DNA of 64,000 nt, taken from positions 1-64,000 of the forward strand of contig CALRJS020000008.1 of assembly GCA_943367595.1 (NCBI GenBank). The letters run 5' to 3'. The notes beneath the pieces were generated by a model. It did not search any database. It saw only the letters and a list, made by a program, of their open reading frames with translations, and was not told the DNA's origin. This document shows positions 14,870-22,592 of this stretch, in pieces; the first letter of the stretch is position 1, and each line of letters opens with the position of its first letter. The DNA is from MW101C3 sp943367595. Its GTDB lineage: Bacteria; Cyanobacteriota; Cyanobacteriia; PCC-6307; Cyanobiaceae. A program made the position numbers and the translations under genes.

Positions 14870-16129
14870 GTGGACCTGGGCCTGGAGCGTCTGCGGGCGG
14901 CGCTGGCGGAGCTGGGCCATCCCGAACGCCGCTTTGCCGCCGTGCAGGTGGCTGGCACCAACGGCAAGGGCTCGATCTGCGTGTTGCTCCATGCGGCGCT
15001 TCAGGCCGCCGGCCATCGCTGCGGGCTCTACACCTCGCCCCATCTGGTGAGCTGGTGCGAGCGGATCCAGCTGGGGGCCGCTCCCATCGCTCCCGCCCAC
15101 CTGCGCCGCCTGCTGACGGCCCTGCAACCGCTGGCGCGCCGCCACGATCTCACCCCGTTCGAGCTGGTGACGGCGGCGGCTTTCGTGGCCTTCGCCGAAG
15201 CCGGGCTGGAGATCGTGGTGCTGGAGGTGGGGTTGGGGGGACGGCTGGATGCCACCACGGTCCACCCTGATCGCCGCGTGCTGGGATTCGCCAGCATTGG
15301 CCTCGACCACGCTGAATTCCTCGGTGACAGCGAGGCGGCGATCGCCGGTGAAAAAGCCGGCGTGCTGCATGGGGCCGCCGCGGCCGTGTCTGGCCCCCAG
15401 CGGCCCGATGTGGCGGACGTGCTGGCGCAGCGGGCGCAACAGCTGGGCTGCCCACTTCACTGGGTGAGTCCGCTGGCGCAACAGGGGCAGGAGCTGGTGG
15501 CGGGTCGGTTGCGCTGGCGCCATGGCCTGCCGGGCGACATGCAGCGCACCAATGCGGCGGTGGCGCTGGAGATGCTCCAGGTGCTGCGCCGCCAGGGCTG
15601 GCACCTTCCCGATGCGGCGATCAGCGCGGGGTTTGCCGCCGCCCGCTGGCCAGGCCGCCGGCAGCGGGCGCGATGGGGCCAGCTGCCCCTGCTGCTGGAC
15701 GGGGCGCACAACCTGCCGGCGGCCCAGGCGCTGCGGGCCGAACTTGACGGTGGCGGCAGGGGTGAGCCGGCGCCGCCCCAGCTCTGGGTACTGGGCATGC
15801 TGGCCAACAAGCAGGGCCCGGAGATGGTGCGCGCCCTGCTGGCCCCCGCGGATCGCTGCTGGCTGGTGCCCGTTCCCGGCCACGCCTGCTGGAGCGCCGC
15901 CGAGCTGCGCAGCGCCTGCCCTGAGCGGGCCGCTGCCCTGCTGGCTGCCGCCAGCCTGGAAGAGGGACTGGCGGCGGCGTCCACCGCCTGGAAGGCCGTT
16001 GCCGGGGCCCCGCCGGTGGTGGTGGCGGGCTCGCTCTACCTGCTGGGCAGCTTGCTGGCGGCTGGCACGCTGGACCTGGCCCCCGGGGCAGGGGAGAGTG
16101 AGGACGGCACGTCCGGGCTGGAGCGATGA
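14870..16129 (+). CDS. folC: Bifunctional folylpolyglutamate synthase/dihydrofolate synthase
   Basis: The Mur-ligase-fold enzyme adds glutamate to dihydropteroate and folates. The ATP loop VQVAGTNGKGSICVLL, the folate-binding YTSPHLVSWCERIQ and VLEVGLGGRLDATT are clear. The first usable start is GTG at 14870, giving 419 residues. However, the same frame upstream encodes DDFADLIEPFSRRG, which resembles the N-terminus of homologues, and no ATG, GTG or TTG is found there. The real start may therefore be non-canonical or the N-terminus shortened. The stop overlaps the next gene as ATGA. Confidence 0.9.
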   Translation: MDLGLERLRAALAELGHPERRFAAVQVAGTNGKGSICVLLHAALQAAGHRCGLYTSPHLVSWCERIQLGAAPIAPAHLRRLLTALQPLARRHDLTPFELVTAAAFVAFAEAGLEIVVLEVGLGGRLDATTVHPDRRVLGFASIGLDHAEFLGDSEAAIAGEKAGVLHGAAAAVSGPQRPDVADVLAQRAQQLGCPLHWVSPLAQQGQELVAGRLRWRHGLPGDMQRTNAAVALEMLQVLRRQGWHLPDAAISAGFAAARWPGRRQRARWGQLPLLLDGAHNLPAAQALRAELDGGGRGEPAPPQLWVLGMLANKQGPEMVRALLAPADRCWLVPVPGHACWSAAELRSACPERAAALLAAASLEEGLAAASTAWKAVAGAPPVVVAGSLYLLGSLLAAGTLDLAPGAGESEDGTSGLER

Positions 16130-16791
16130 CATTGAGGCATAACGAGGGAAGGACGCAGAGCGAGGTGGTGGTGCGTAAAGAGGCAGTGGAGGCGGCCCCG
16201 CAGCAGGGGTGGCGCTGGTGGGGCTGGCTGGCGGTGTGCCCAGCCCTGGCCGTGAATACGCGCTTGGCCGCGCTGGCCGTGCTGGTAGCGGCGCTGCTGC
16301 TGGGGGCAGGCCTCGGGCCGCTGCCGGCTCTGGCGCTCGACACCTCCGCCGGTGTGGGCCTTCAGGAGCGCGCTCTGTTTCAGGACCGGGTGGATTACAC
16401 GCTCACCAACCAGAGCGGCGTGGATTTCAGCGGTCAGCAGCTTGCCAATACCTCGTTCGCCGGCGCACTGGGGCGGGATGCCGATTTCTCCGGAGCCGAT
16501 CTGCACGGCTCGATCCTCACGCAGGGGGTGTTTTCGCGCTCCGATTTCCGTGGCGCCGATCTCTCCGACGCCCTGATGGACCGGGCTGACTTCAGTGAAA
16601 CCGATCTGCGCGGTGCCCTGCTGCGCGGGGTGATCGCCGCCGGCAGCAGTTTCAGTGGCGCGCAGGTGGAGAACGCCGACTTCACCGATGCCCTGCTGGA
16701 CCGCGCCGATCAGCGCGCCCTCTGCCAGAGGGCCAGCGGCACCCACCCGCTCACCGGCATCAGCACCCGGGCCAGCCTGGAGTGCGGTTGA
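16126..16791 (+). CDS. Pentapeptide-repeat protein, probably thylakoid-lumenal or periplasmic
   Basis: The 221-residue protein has an N-terminal hydrophobic stretch (about residues 44-70, ending ALA before LDTS), consistent with a signal peptide or anchor. The body contains successive pentapeptide repeats such as ADFSG ADLHG, SDFRG ADLSD, ADFSE TDLRG and ADFTD, which form a right-handed quadrilateral beta helix. Architecture and length resemble the TL17-type lumenal pentapeptide proteins of cyanobacteria and chloroplasts, whose role is unclear. The start codon overlaps the folC stop, indicating translational coupling. Confidence 0.85.
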   Translation: MTLRHNEGRTQSEVVVRKEAVEAAPQQGWRWWGWLAVCPALAVNTRLAALAVLVAALLLGAGLGPLPALALDTSAGVGLQERALFQDRVDYTLTNQSGVDFSGQQLANTSFAGALGRDADFSGADLHGSILTQGVFSRSDFRGADLSDALMDRADFSETDLRGALLRGVIAAGSSFSGAQVENADFTDALLDRADQRALCQRASGTHPLTGISTRASLECG

Positions 16792-16889
16792 GCTCCGCCG
16801 CCTCAGCCTGTGGGCCCGGGGCGGCCGGGCGTCCGCGTTTCTGAATGTCGGCGGGGTGATCTGCCGCGGGTGGATCAGCCGCGGTTGGA

Positions 16890-18332
16890 TCAGTCGCAGC
16901 TGGTCCAGCCGCGCAGCTTGCCGGGGTTGAGCAGCCCCGCCGGGTCGTAAGCCATCTTGGCCGCCACCTGGTCGGCATCGATCACCCCCAGCCCGCCGTC
17001 TTCCACCGTGAGACTGTGGGGGTTGAAGAGCAGGGCGCCCAGCTCCCTGGCCTGCTCCATCAACGCCTGCAGCGCCGCCCGATCCCGCCAGCGCACCAGC
17101 GGAATCGCCGCCAGACGTTGCTGGCCCTGCTGACGCACGCCCTCCAGGTGCCAGAGCAGGTCGTCGCCCCAGCGCTGCTTCAGGGCTGCCAGCGCCGGCG
17201 CTTCCGGCTGGGGCAGCAGCATCTGCAGGTAGGTCCAGCCTTTGTCGTGGGCGCGCAGATGCAGGGTGGTGTGGTTCCAGGTGAGTTCGCGCAGGGGCAA
17301 CCCGCGGCTCTCCCCTTCCGCCGCCTGCCACACCAGGGTGCCGCCCAGTGGATCCAGCAGCGGCACCAGGGCCGGCAGGGCGTGGGGGGCGGTCAGCAGC
17401 AGCAGCCGGTGGCCGCGGGCCGCCGGGCAGCCGCCGGGCAGGGGGAGCTGGCGGGCGATGGGTGCCTCCAGCAGGCAGAGTTCCTGCAGCACCAGGGCAG
17501 TGCAGGGCAGCAGCCTGGCGGCTTCCAGCGCCCCATCCCAGTCTGCAAAGTCGACCACCAGCTGCTGCCAGGTCTCGGCGGCGGCGGTGGGCACGGTCAC
17601 CGCCGTGAGGATGCCGTTGGTGCCGTAGGCGTGATTGAGCGGCCGGCTGCCGGTGGCATCGAGCGTCAGCAGCTGCGGCTCGGGCTCCACCGTCACGATC
17701 TCGAGGCCCAGCAGGTTGCCGGGATCCCGCAGGAACCCCCAGCGCAGTGAACCGATGCCGCCCGATCCTCCGGCGATGAAGCCCCCCAGCGTGGCGCTGC
17801 GGGAGGTGCTGGGGGTGAGCCGCAGGGCGCGGCCCTGGCCCGCCAGTTGACGGTCGAGGTCGCCCAGCAGGCAGCCCGCCTCTGCGGTGAGCACGCCGCT
17901 GGCCGGATCGAACTGCCGCAGCTGCCGCAGGCCGCTGAGATCGAGGACCACGCCACCAGCGAGCGGCACGCACTGGCCGTAATTGCCGGTGCCGGCGCCC
18001 CGCACGGTGAGCGGCACCTGCTGCTGGGCGCAGGCCGCCGCCACCTGCTGCACGTGCCCGAGCTCCGTGGCCTTCACCACCAGCTGGGCGTGGTGACAGC
18101 TGAGCAGCGGCGTGAGCACCGGTGAATAGGTGAAGAAGTCGTGGGAGAGCTTCTCGAGCTCGCTGCCCGGCCCCACCAGCTCCGCTGCGGGGCCGCTGCC
18201 CGGGGGGCCGGCGGCGGCGCGGAGCTGGCGGGCCACCGCTTCGATCCGCTCTGCGCTCACGGGAGCGGGTAGGCCGGCGGGCAGGGCCACAGGGAGCAGC
18301 TCGACCGGTGCGCTGGCAGGGGAGGAGGTCAA
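16890..18332 (-). CDS. FAD-binding oxidase, glycolate oxidase subunit GlcD-like
   Basis: This 480-residue protein has a PCMH-type FAD-binding domain: VPLTVRGAGTGNYGQCVPL binds the pyrophosphate and GGFIAGGSGGIGSLRWGFLRD follows. Near the C-terminus come LFNPHSLTVEDGG and AYDPAGLLNPGK, typical of the FAD-linked oxidase C-terminal domain. Such enzymes oxidise 2-hydroxyacids such as glycolate or D-lactate. It is the last gene of a minus-strand group, 51 bp after the CodA-like amidohydrolase. The substrate is not resolved by sequence, and no GlcE/GlcF partners are next to it. Confidence 0.82.
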   Translation of the reverse strand: MTSSPASAPVELLPVALPAGLPAPVSAERIEAVARQLRAAAGPPGSGPAAELVGPGSELEKLSHDFFTYSPVLTPLLSCHHAQLVVKATELGHVQQVAAACAQQQVPLTVRGAGTGNYGQCVPLAGGVVLDLSGLRQLRQFDPASGVLTAEAGCLLGDLDRQLAGQGRALRLTPSTSRSATLGGFIAGGSGGIGSLRWGFLRDPGNLLGLEIVTVEPEPQLLTLDATGSRPLNHAYGTNGILTAVTVPTAAAETWQQLVVDFADWDGALEAARLLPCTALVLQELCLLEAPIARQLPLPGGCPAARGHRLLLLTAPHALPALVPLLDPLGGTLVWQAAEGESRGLPLRELTWNHTTLHLRAHDKGWTYLQMLLPQPEAPALAALKQRWGDDLLWHLEGVRQQGQQRLAAIPLVRWRDRAALQALMEQARELGALLFNPHSLTVEDGGLGVIDADQVAAKMAYDPAGLLNPGKLRGWTSCD

Positions 18333-18383
18333 GGGAAACGGGGCGGTGGTTTCACACTCGCAGACGTTCAGGGTGGCAGGTTT

Positions 18384-19694
18384 TCAGGCTGGCAGGGCTT
18401 CGAGCAGTTGCTGCAGTGGCGGCGGCGCCGGGGCCGGCAACCAGCGACCTGCCCGCAGCACCCGCCGCGGCACAGGCCGGGCCAGCAGGTCGCTCCAGCC
18501 GGCGGCGCCCAGCAGGAGCAGATCAGCGGGCGCCCCTGGTCGCACCACTCCGTCCCAGGCCAACCCCATCAGGCGGCTGGCGGCGGTGGTGAAGGGCATC
18601 AGGCCCTGGCGCTGCCATGGGGCCAGGTGGGCGGCCGGCATGGAGAAGCGCAGCAGCTCCAGGGGATCGAAGTCTCCGCCCGGGTACCAGGGATCCTGCA
18701 CGTTGTCTCCCCCCACCGCCACTGTCACCCCGGCGCGCTGCAGCTGGCGGATCGGTGCCAGCGGGCGTTGGGCAGGGGTGTGGCTGTCGCGGTGGCCCAG
18801 CAACCAGAGGTTGGTGGTCGGCAGCGCCACCACCGCCAGCCCCGCCTCGGCCATGGCGTCGGCGAGGGGCAGCAGGCGGCGCACCGGCAGCTGGGACATG
18901 CTGCAGCTGTGACTGCAGCACACCGGCACACCGATGCGGTGCTCGATCACCAGGCGGGCCGCCAGGGCCACACCGGCACCACCGCCATCGGCGCTTTCGT
19001 CGATGTGGAGGTCCACGCCGCAACCCAGGCCATCGGCCAGGCGCAGCAGGGCCCGCAGTCCTTCGCCATCGGCGCCGTCGGGGGGGAATGGGGCGCCCAG
19101 CACGCCGCCCAGCAGCACCCCGCCGGCCGCGGCTGCAGGCTCCCCCCGCCGGCCCAGCAACTGACGCGCCAGTTGCTCGCCTGCCGCCGTGGCCCAGTGC
19201 CGCACCGGCACCAGCGCCACCAATTGCAGCGGCAGCCGCTCCGCCCACGCCTGCTGCAGATCGAGCAGGGCCTCCCAGCTCACCTCGGCGCCGGGGCCCA
19301 GGCTGTCGACGTGGCTGCGCATGGCCCGCAGGCCCTGGCGCCAGCCCTGCTCCAGGGCCCGCTCCGCGCGCGCGTGCACCTGCTCCACGCTGCGCTCGTG
19401 ATGTTCGCGCTGATTGGCGGCCAGGGCCCCCGCCATCGTTCCTGTCCGGTTGGGATGGCGCTCCCAGCTGAAGGCCTTGTCGAGGTGGGCGTGAGGCTCC
19501 AGCAGGGGGGTGAGCGCGAGCGGCAGCCGTGCCTCGGGCTCTGCCGGATACGGCTTGATCGTGGTGAAGCGCCCATCGGCATGCTCCAGCTCAACGGCCA
19601 CCAAGCCATCGGCATCGGCGGCCGGCAGGTGGACGGCGGCTGGATCCAGAAGGCAGCGCGGCAGCCGCAGGGGCGGCAGGGGTGTGGCGCTCAC
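18384..19694 (-). CDS. Cytosine deaminase (CodA)-like amidohydrolase
   Basis: The metal-dependent hydrolase carries the motifs of the CodA branch in order: LLEPHAHLDKAF (metal HxH), MRSHVDSLGP, VDLHIDESADGGG, PVCCSHSCSMSQ, and VGGDNVQDPWYPGGDFDPLELLR, close to the E. coli CodA segment around its catalytic Asp. A long frame continues upstream to 20159, but it overlaps the DUF4359 gene. The GTG at 19694 overlaps that gene's TGA as GTGA and gives a normal 436 residues, so I chose it. It probably deaminates a pyrimidine or related ring; the exact substrate is not certain. Confidence 0.85.
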   Translation of the reverse strand: MSATPLPPLRLPRCLLDPAAVHLPAADADGLVAVELEHADGRFTTIKPYPAEPEARLPLALTPLLEPHAHLDKAFSWERHPNRTGTMAGALAANQREHHERSVEQVHARAERALEQGWRQGLRAMRSHVDSLGPGAEVSWEALLDLQQAWAERLPLQLVALVPVRHWATAAGEQLARQLLGRRGEPAAAAGGVLLGGVLGAPFPPDGADGEGLRALLRLADGLGCGVDLHIDESADGGGAGVALAARLVIEHRIGVPVCCSHSCSMSQLPVRRLLPLADAMAEAGLAVVALPTTNLWLLGHRDSHTPAQRPLAPIRQLQRAGVTVAVGGDNVQDPWYPGGDFDPLELLRFSMPAAHLAPWQRQGLMPFTTAASRLMGLAWDGVVRPGAPADLLLLGAAGWSDLLARPVPRRVLRAGRWLPAPAPPPLQQLLEALPA

Positions 19695-20152
19695 GGTCTG
19701 GCGTCGCTGGTGGCGCCGCCGATTTTCTCTTCTCTGCCGTCCTTCGAGGTGGAGAGGATCACGAAGTGCCCGGCGCCGGCCAGGGTGGTGACCCGGTAGC
19801 GGGGAATGCGCAGGAACGGCAGCACGTCCTGACCCCCGATCTCCGTCTGGTACAGGCTGAAGACGCCGAAGTTGTGCCGCGTGGTGCCCTGCCGGGCCAG
19901 GGCGCCCAGCACCTGCGATTGGCTGCGGATCAGCTCCGGGCAGTTCTGCACCACCAGCCGCAACGGCAAAGGCAGCCCGTCGGCGCCGCAGACCTCCTCC
20001 ACCGCCAGTTCCACCAGCTGATCGCCGGCGAAGCTTTCGAAGTCGTTCGGTGGAGGGTTGGTGAACAGGAGAGCCAGGGCAATGCCTCCGAGCCCAGCCG
20101 CTCCGGCCAGCAGCGGCCAGAGGCGCGAGGCGGATGGGGGCGCGGCGGGCAA
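19691..20152 (-). CDS. DUF4359-type membrane-anchored protein
   Basis: After a hydrophobic segment (LWPLLAGAAGLGGIALALLFTNPP) comes a soluble domain containing a conserved FESFAGDQLVELAVEEVC block and SRSQSQVL/HNFGVFSLYQTEIGG-like parts, which I assign to the cyanobacterial DUF4359 family. The open frame extends to an ATG at 20209, but that would overlap tRNA-His on the other strand. The TTG at 20152, just before the hydrophobic segment, is a better start. Its function is unknown. It is translationally coupled to the downstream amidohydrolase through a 4-bp overlap. Confidence 0.72.
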   Translation of the reverse strand: MPAAPPSASRLWPLLAGAAGLGGIALALLFTNPPPNDFESFAGDQLVELAVEEVCGADGLPLPLRLVVQNCPELIRSQSQVLGALARQGTTRHNFGVFSLYQTEIGGQDVLPFLRIPRYRVTTLAGAGHFVILSTSKDGREEKIGGATSDARP

Positions 20153-20194
20153 GGGGCACCAGGCGGGGCTCCTTGATACATTGGCAAAGACCAC

Positions 20195-20268
20195 GGCGGG
20201 CGTAGCCAAGTGGTTAAGGCAGCGGCTTGTGGCGCCGCCATTCGGGGGTTCAAGTCCCCTCGCTCGCC
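20195..20268 (+). tRNA. trnH: tRNA-His (anticodon GTG)
   Basis: The acceptor stem GCGGGCG/CGCTCGC is preceded by an extra G (20195) that pairs with C73 (20268), the hallmark of histidine tRNA. The anticodon stem GCGGC/GCCGC holds a TTGTGGC loop with anticodon GTG. The T-arm GGGGG-TTCAAGT-CCCCT is intact. Its 3' end overlaps, on the opposite strand, the last codons of the DUF1611 gene. Confidence 0.96.
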
Positions 20269-21353
20269 CTCAAAGCCGCCAGCAGTCGATCGGCTGCTGC
20301 GCGGCTCCTCACCGGATCCCCAAAGGGGAGTCCGGTTTTTTTCTGCCCATCCGCGCAGGCCGCCGCCGCTTCCGCCTCCCCAAGCAGGGCCGTGTTGAGC
20401 GCTACGGCCCGCACCCGCACCGGCGGCAGGCCGCTTGGGCGGCCCAGCGCCGCCAGCTGCTCCACCGCCGCGATCAGCTGAGGCAGCGGCGGGATGGGGA
20501 TGGTCGGATGCCGCGAGATCGCCCGCTGACCGGCGCGATGCACCAGCAGCAGACCGGTGGGCTGGCTGCCGCGCAGCAGCGGCAGGGTGGCGGTGGAGCC
20601 TGGATGGCAGAGCGAGCCCTGGCCTTCCACCAGCACCAGCGTGGCGTCGTTGCAGGCCGCCACGGCCGGGTCGCCGCCACCACCGGCCTGGCAGGCCTCC
20701 AGCACCGCCCGCTCCACGGCCCCGGCGGCGTAATCCACGCGCACGGCATCAAGCGGCACCCCGCCGCCGCTGATCAGGATGCCCGCCTGTCCGGTGCCGA
20801 CGAAGCGGGCATCGAGGCCTTGGCGGCGGGCAGCTGCCACCAGCTCCAGGCAGGCGCTCATCTTGCCCACGGCCATGTCGGTGCCCACGGCGAGCAGACG
20901 CTGGCCGGGCAGGGCGGCGCAGCGGGCCGCGGCCACCTGCAGCCCCGGCGGCTCCTGCCGCAGGTCCCAGATCCACTGCTGGGGACCGCGCAGGGCCGCG
21001 AGCGCGGGGTCGTCGGCCAGGCGGGTGTGCAGCCCGCTGGCCACATGCAGACCGGCCTGCAGGGCGGCGGCCACATCGCGGCGCAGTGCTTCCGGCAGCA
21101 GCCCGCCCGAGGGTGCCAGCCCCACCACGGCCACCTCCGGGCCGTAGGGGAGAGCCTCCGCCAGGCTGGCCACCACCGGAATGGAGCGGGGGATGCCAGT
21201 GACCTGCTCCAACGGCAGACCTGCCTGTGCCGGATCGATCACCGCCACGATCGGCCCGCTGCGGTAGCGCAACAGCGCCAGGCCCGTCTTGCCGGACAGA
21301 TTGTCGAGGCCATCGTGCTGCAGCAGCACCACCCGGGCCGAGGCGCTCAGCAC
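20250..21353 (-). CDS. DUF1611 protein, DgcN-like (D-glutamate metabolism candidate)
   Basis: The 367-residue protein has a P-loop-like AVGTDMAVGKMSACLEL in the middle and the blocks VGTGQAGILISGGGVPLDAVRVDYAAG and LVLVEGQGSLCHPG characteristic of DUF1611. DUF1611 members called DgcN act with the epimerase-like DgcA on D-glutamate in some bacteria. Here the upstream gene is a dipeptide epimerase that overlaps this one by 7 bp, which supports a shared role in D-Glu or murein-peptide recycling. Translation starts at GTG. The 3' end runs antisense into tRNA-His. The family is clear; the role is inference. Confidence 0.82.
   Translation of the reverse strand: MLSASARVVLLQHDGLDNLSGKTGLALLRYRSGPIVAVIDPAQAGLPLEQVTGIPRSIPVVASLAEALPYGPEVAVVGLAPSGGLLPEALRRDVAAALQAGLHVASGLHTRLADDPALAALRGPQQWIWDLRQEPPGLQVAAARCAALPGQRLLAVGTDMAVGKMSACLELVAAARRQGLDARFVGTGQAGILISGGGVPLDAVRVDYAAGAVERAVLEACQAGGGGDPAVAACNDATLVLVEGQGSLCHPGSTATLPLLRGSQPTGLLLVHRAGQRAISRHPTIPIPPLPQLIAAVEQLAALGRPSGLPPVRVRAVALNTALLGEAEAAAACADGQKKTGLPFGDPVRSRAAADRLLAALRASEGT
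20312..20342 (+). terminator. Intrinsic terminator of tRNA-His, inside the opposing DUF1611 gene
   Basis: CCGGA-TCCCC, loop AAA, GGGGA-GTCCGG forms a stem of ten pairs with one bulged base and is followed by seven T residues. It lies 44 bp after the tRNA and within the antisense of conserved C-terminal codons of the DUF1611 gene. Confidence 0.85.
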
Positions 21354-22471
21354 CGTGGCGACTCCGGCGGGGAAGGGCCGGCGACCTGCGAGGGGGGCTG
21401 ACCCAGGCCCGGCCGGGAGCTGGGGCGCAGGATGTCGCCATCCCGCTCAGGCTCGCGGAAGGGGTCGTCCACCAGGTTGAGGTGGCTGTCCAGATCGGGC
21501 CAGCGCACCAGCGGCAGCAGCTGGGCGGCGGCCCCGTTGAGCAGGGCGCTGTCCGAGTAGCAGCCGAGCATCAGATCGAGGCCGAGGCGTCGGGCTGTCT
21601 GCGCCATCAGCCAGGCCTCCGACAGCCCGCCCGTCTTGAGCAGCTTCAGGTTCACCCCGTCGACATGGGGGGCCAGCCGCAGCAGGTCCTGCAGATCCCA
21701 GCAGCTCTCGTCGGCCACGAGCGGAATCGGGCAGTGCAGATCGAGAGCGGCGAAGGCGGCGGCATCAGCCTCCGGATCCTGCAGCGCGGGCAGCGGCTGC
21801 TCCACCAGCACCACCCCCTGCTGCGCCAGCCAGGGAATCAGCTGGCGCGCCGTGGGCAGGTCCCAGCCACCATTGGCATCCACCTGCAGCTCGGCGCCGG
21901 GGAACCCTGTGAGAGTGGTGGCCACTGCCTGCACCAGGGCCCGGTCGTGGTCGGCACCATCGGGGCTGCCGAGCTTGAGCTTCACCCGCCGCGGCCTGAC
22001 ACCGAGCCGCTCCTGCCAGCCCACCAGCCGCGCGCGAACCTGCTCCACCGTGCCCAGCCCCAGGGTGACGCTGGTGGGGGTGCAGGCCTGCCGATCAAGA
22101 CCCCAGAGGCGCCAGAGCGGCTCGCCCAGACGGCGGCCCCACCAGTCGTGCAGAGCCAGATCGACGGCGCAGCGTGCCGGCGGCGAAAGCCCCGCGAGCA
22201 GGGGCTGAACGGCCTGCCGCTCGCTCGGATCGCGGGGGCGGCCGAGGGGGTCGGGGCTCTCCAGGCGCGGCAACAGGGCGTCCAGCTCCGCCGCCACTTC
22301 ATCGGTGCTGAAGCGTCGATGGCCGGTGTCGAAGCCGCCGGCCTCGCCCTGGCCGATGGTTCCGTCGTGCTCAATCTCCACCAGCACGCGCTCCACCCCA
22401 CGCGAGGTGCCGCGACTGATCGTGAGCGGCACGGCCTTGGTGAGGGAAAAGCGGCGAAGACGAGCGTGCAT
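21347..22471 (-). CDS. L-Ala-D/L-Glu epimerase-type enolase-superfamily enzyme (DgcA-like)
   Basis: This muconate-lactonizing subgroup enzyme carries the KxK pair (RRVKLKLGS), metal ligands in LQVDANGGWD, VLVEQPLP and LVADESCWD, and the second-face Lys in VNLKLLKTGG. It would epimerise L-Ala-D-Glu or a related glutamate derivative, feeding murein-peptide breakdown. The open frame reaches 22633, but the family N-terminus MHARLRRFSLTKAVPLTISRG begins at an ATG at 22471, giving 374 residues. It is divergent from miaB and overlaps the DUF1611 gene by 7 bp. Confidence 0.85.
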   Translation of the reverse strand: MHARLRRFSLTKAVPLTISRGTSRGVERVLVEIEHDGTIGQGEAGGFDTGHRRFSTDEVAAELDALLPRLESPDPLGRPRDPSERQAVQPLLAGLSPPARCAVDLALHDWWGRRLGEPLWRLWGLDRQACTPTSVTLGLGTVEQVRARLVGWQERLGVRPRRVKLKLGSPDGADHDRALVQAVATTLTGFPGAELQVDANGGWDLPTARQLIPWLAQQGVVLVEQPLPALQDPEADAAAFAALDLHCPIPLVADESCWDLQDLLRLAPHVDGVNLKLLKTGGLSEAWLMAQTARRLGLDLMLGCYSDSALLNGAAAQLLPLVRWPDLDSHLNLVDDPFREPERDGDILRPSSRPGLGQPPSQVAGPSPPESPRC

Positions 22472-22592
22472 GCTCGGAAAGGGGCGTGCATCGGTTCCCC
22501 CCACCGGCAGTCTCCGCCATGGCCGGTGGTTTGCGCCATCCCCGGCTTCTCGCGCCGTGATCCGCAGACGCCCCTGCCCAGGGATCCATGCC

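Noticed and set aside
19695..20159. N-terminal extension of the CodA-like amidohydrolase up to 20159
   Set aside because: The extension is a shifted reading of the DUF4359 gene and is Arg/Gly/Ala-rich. The GTGA overlap at 19694 is a better start.
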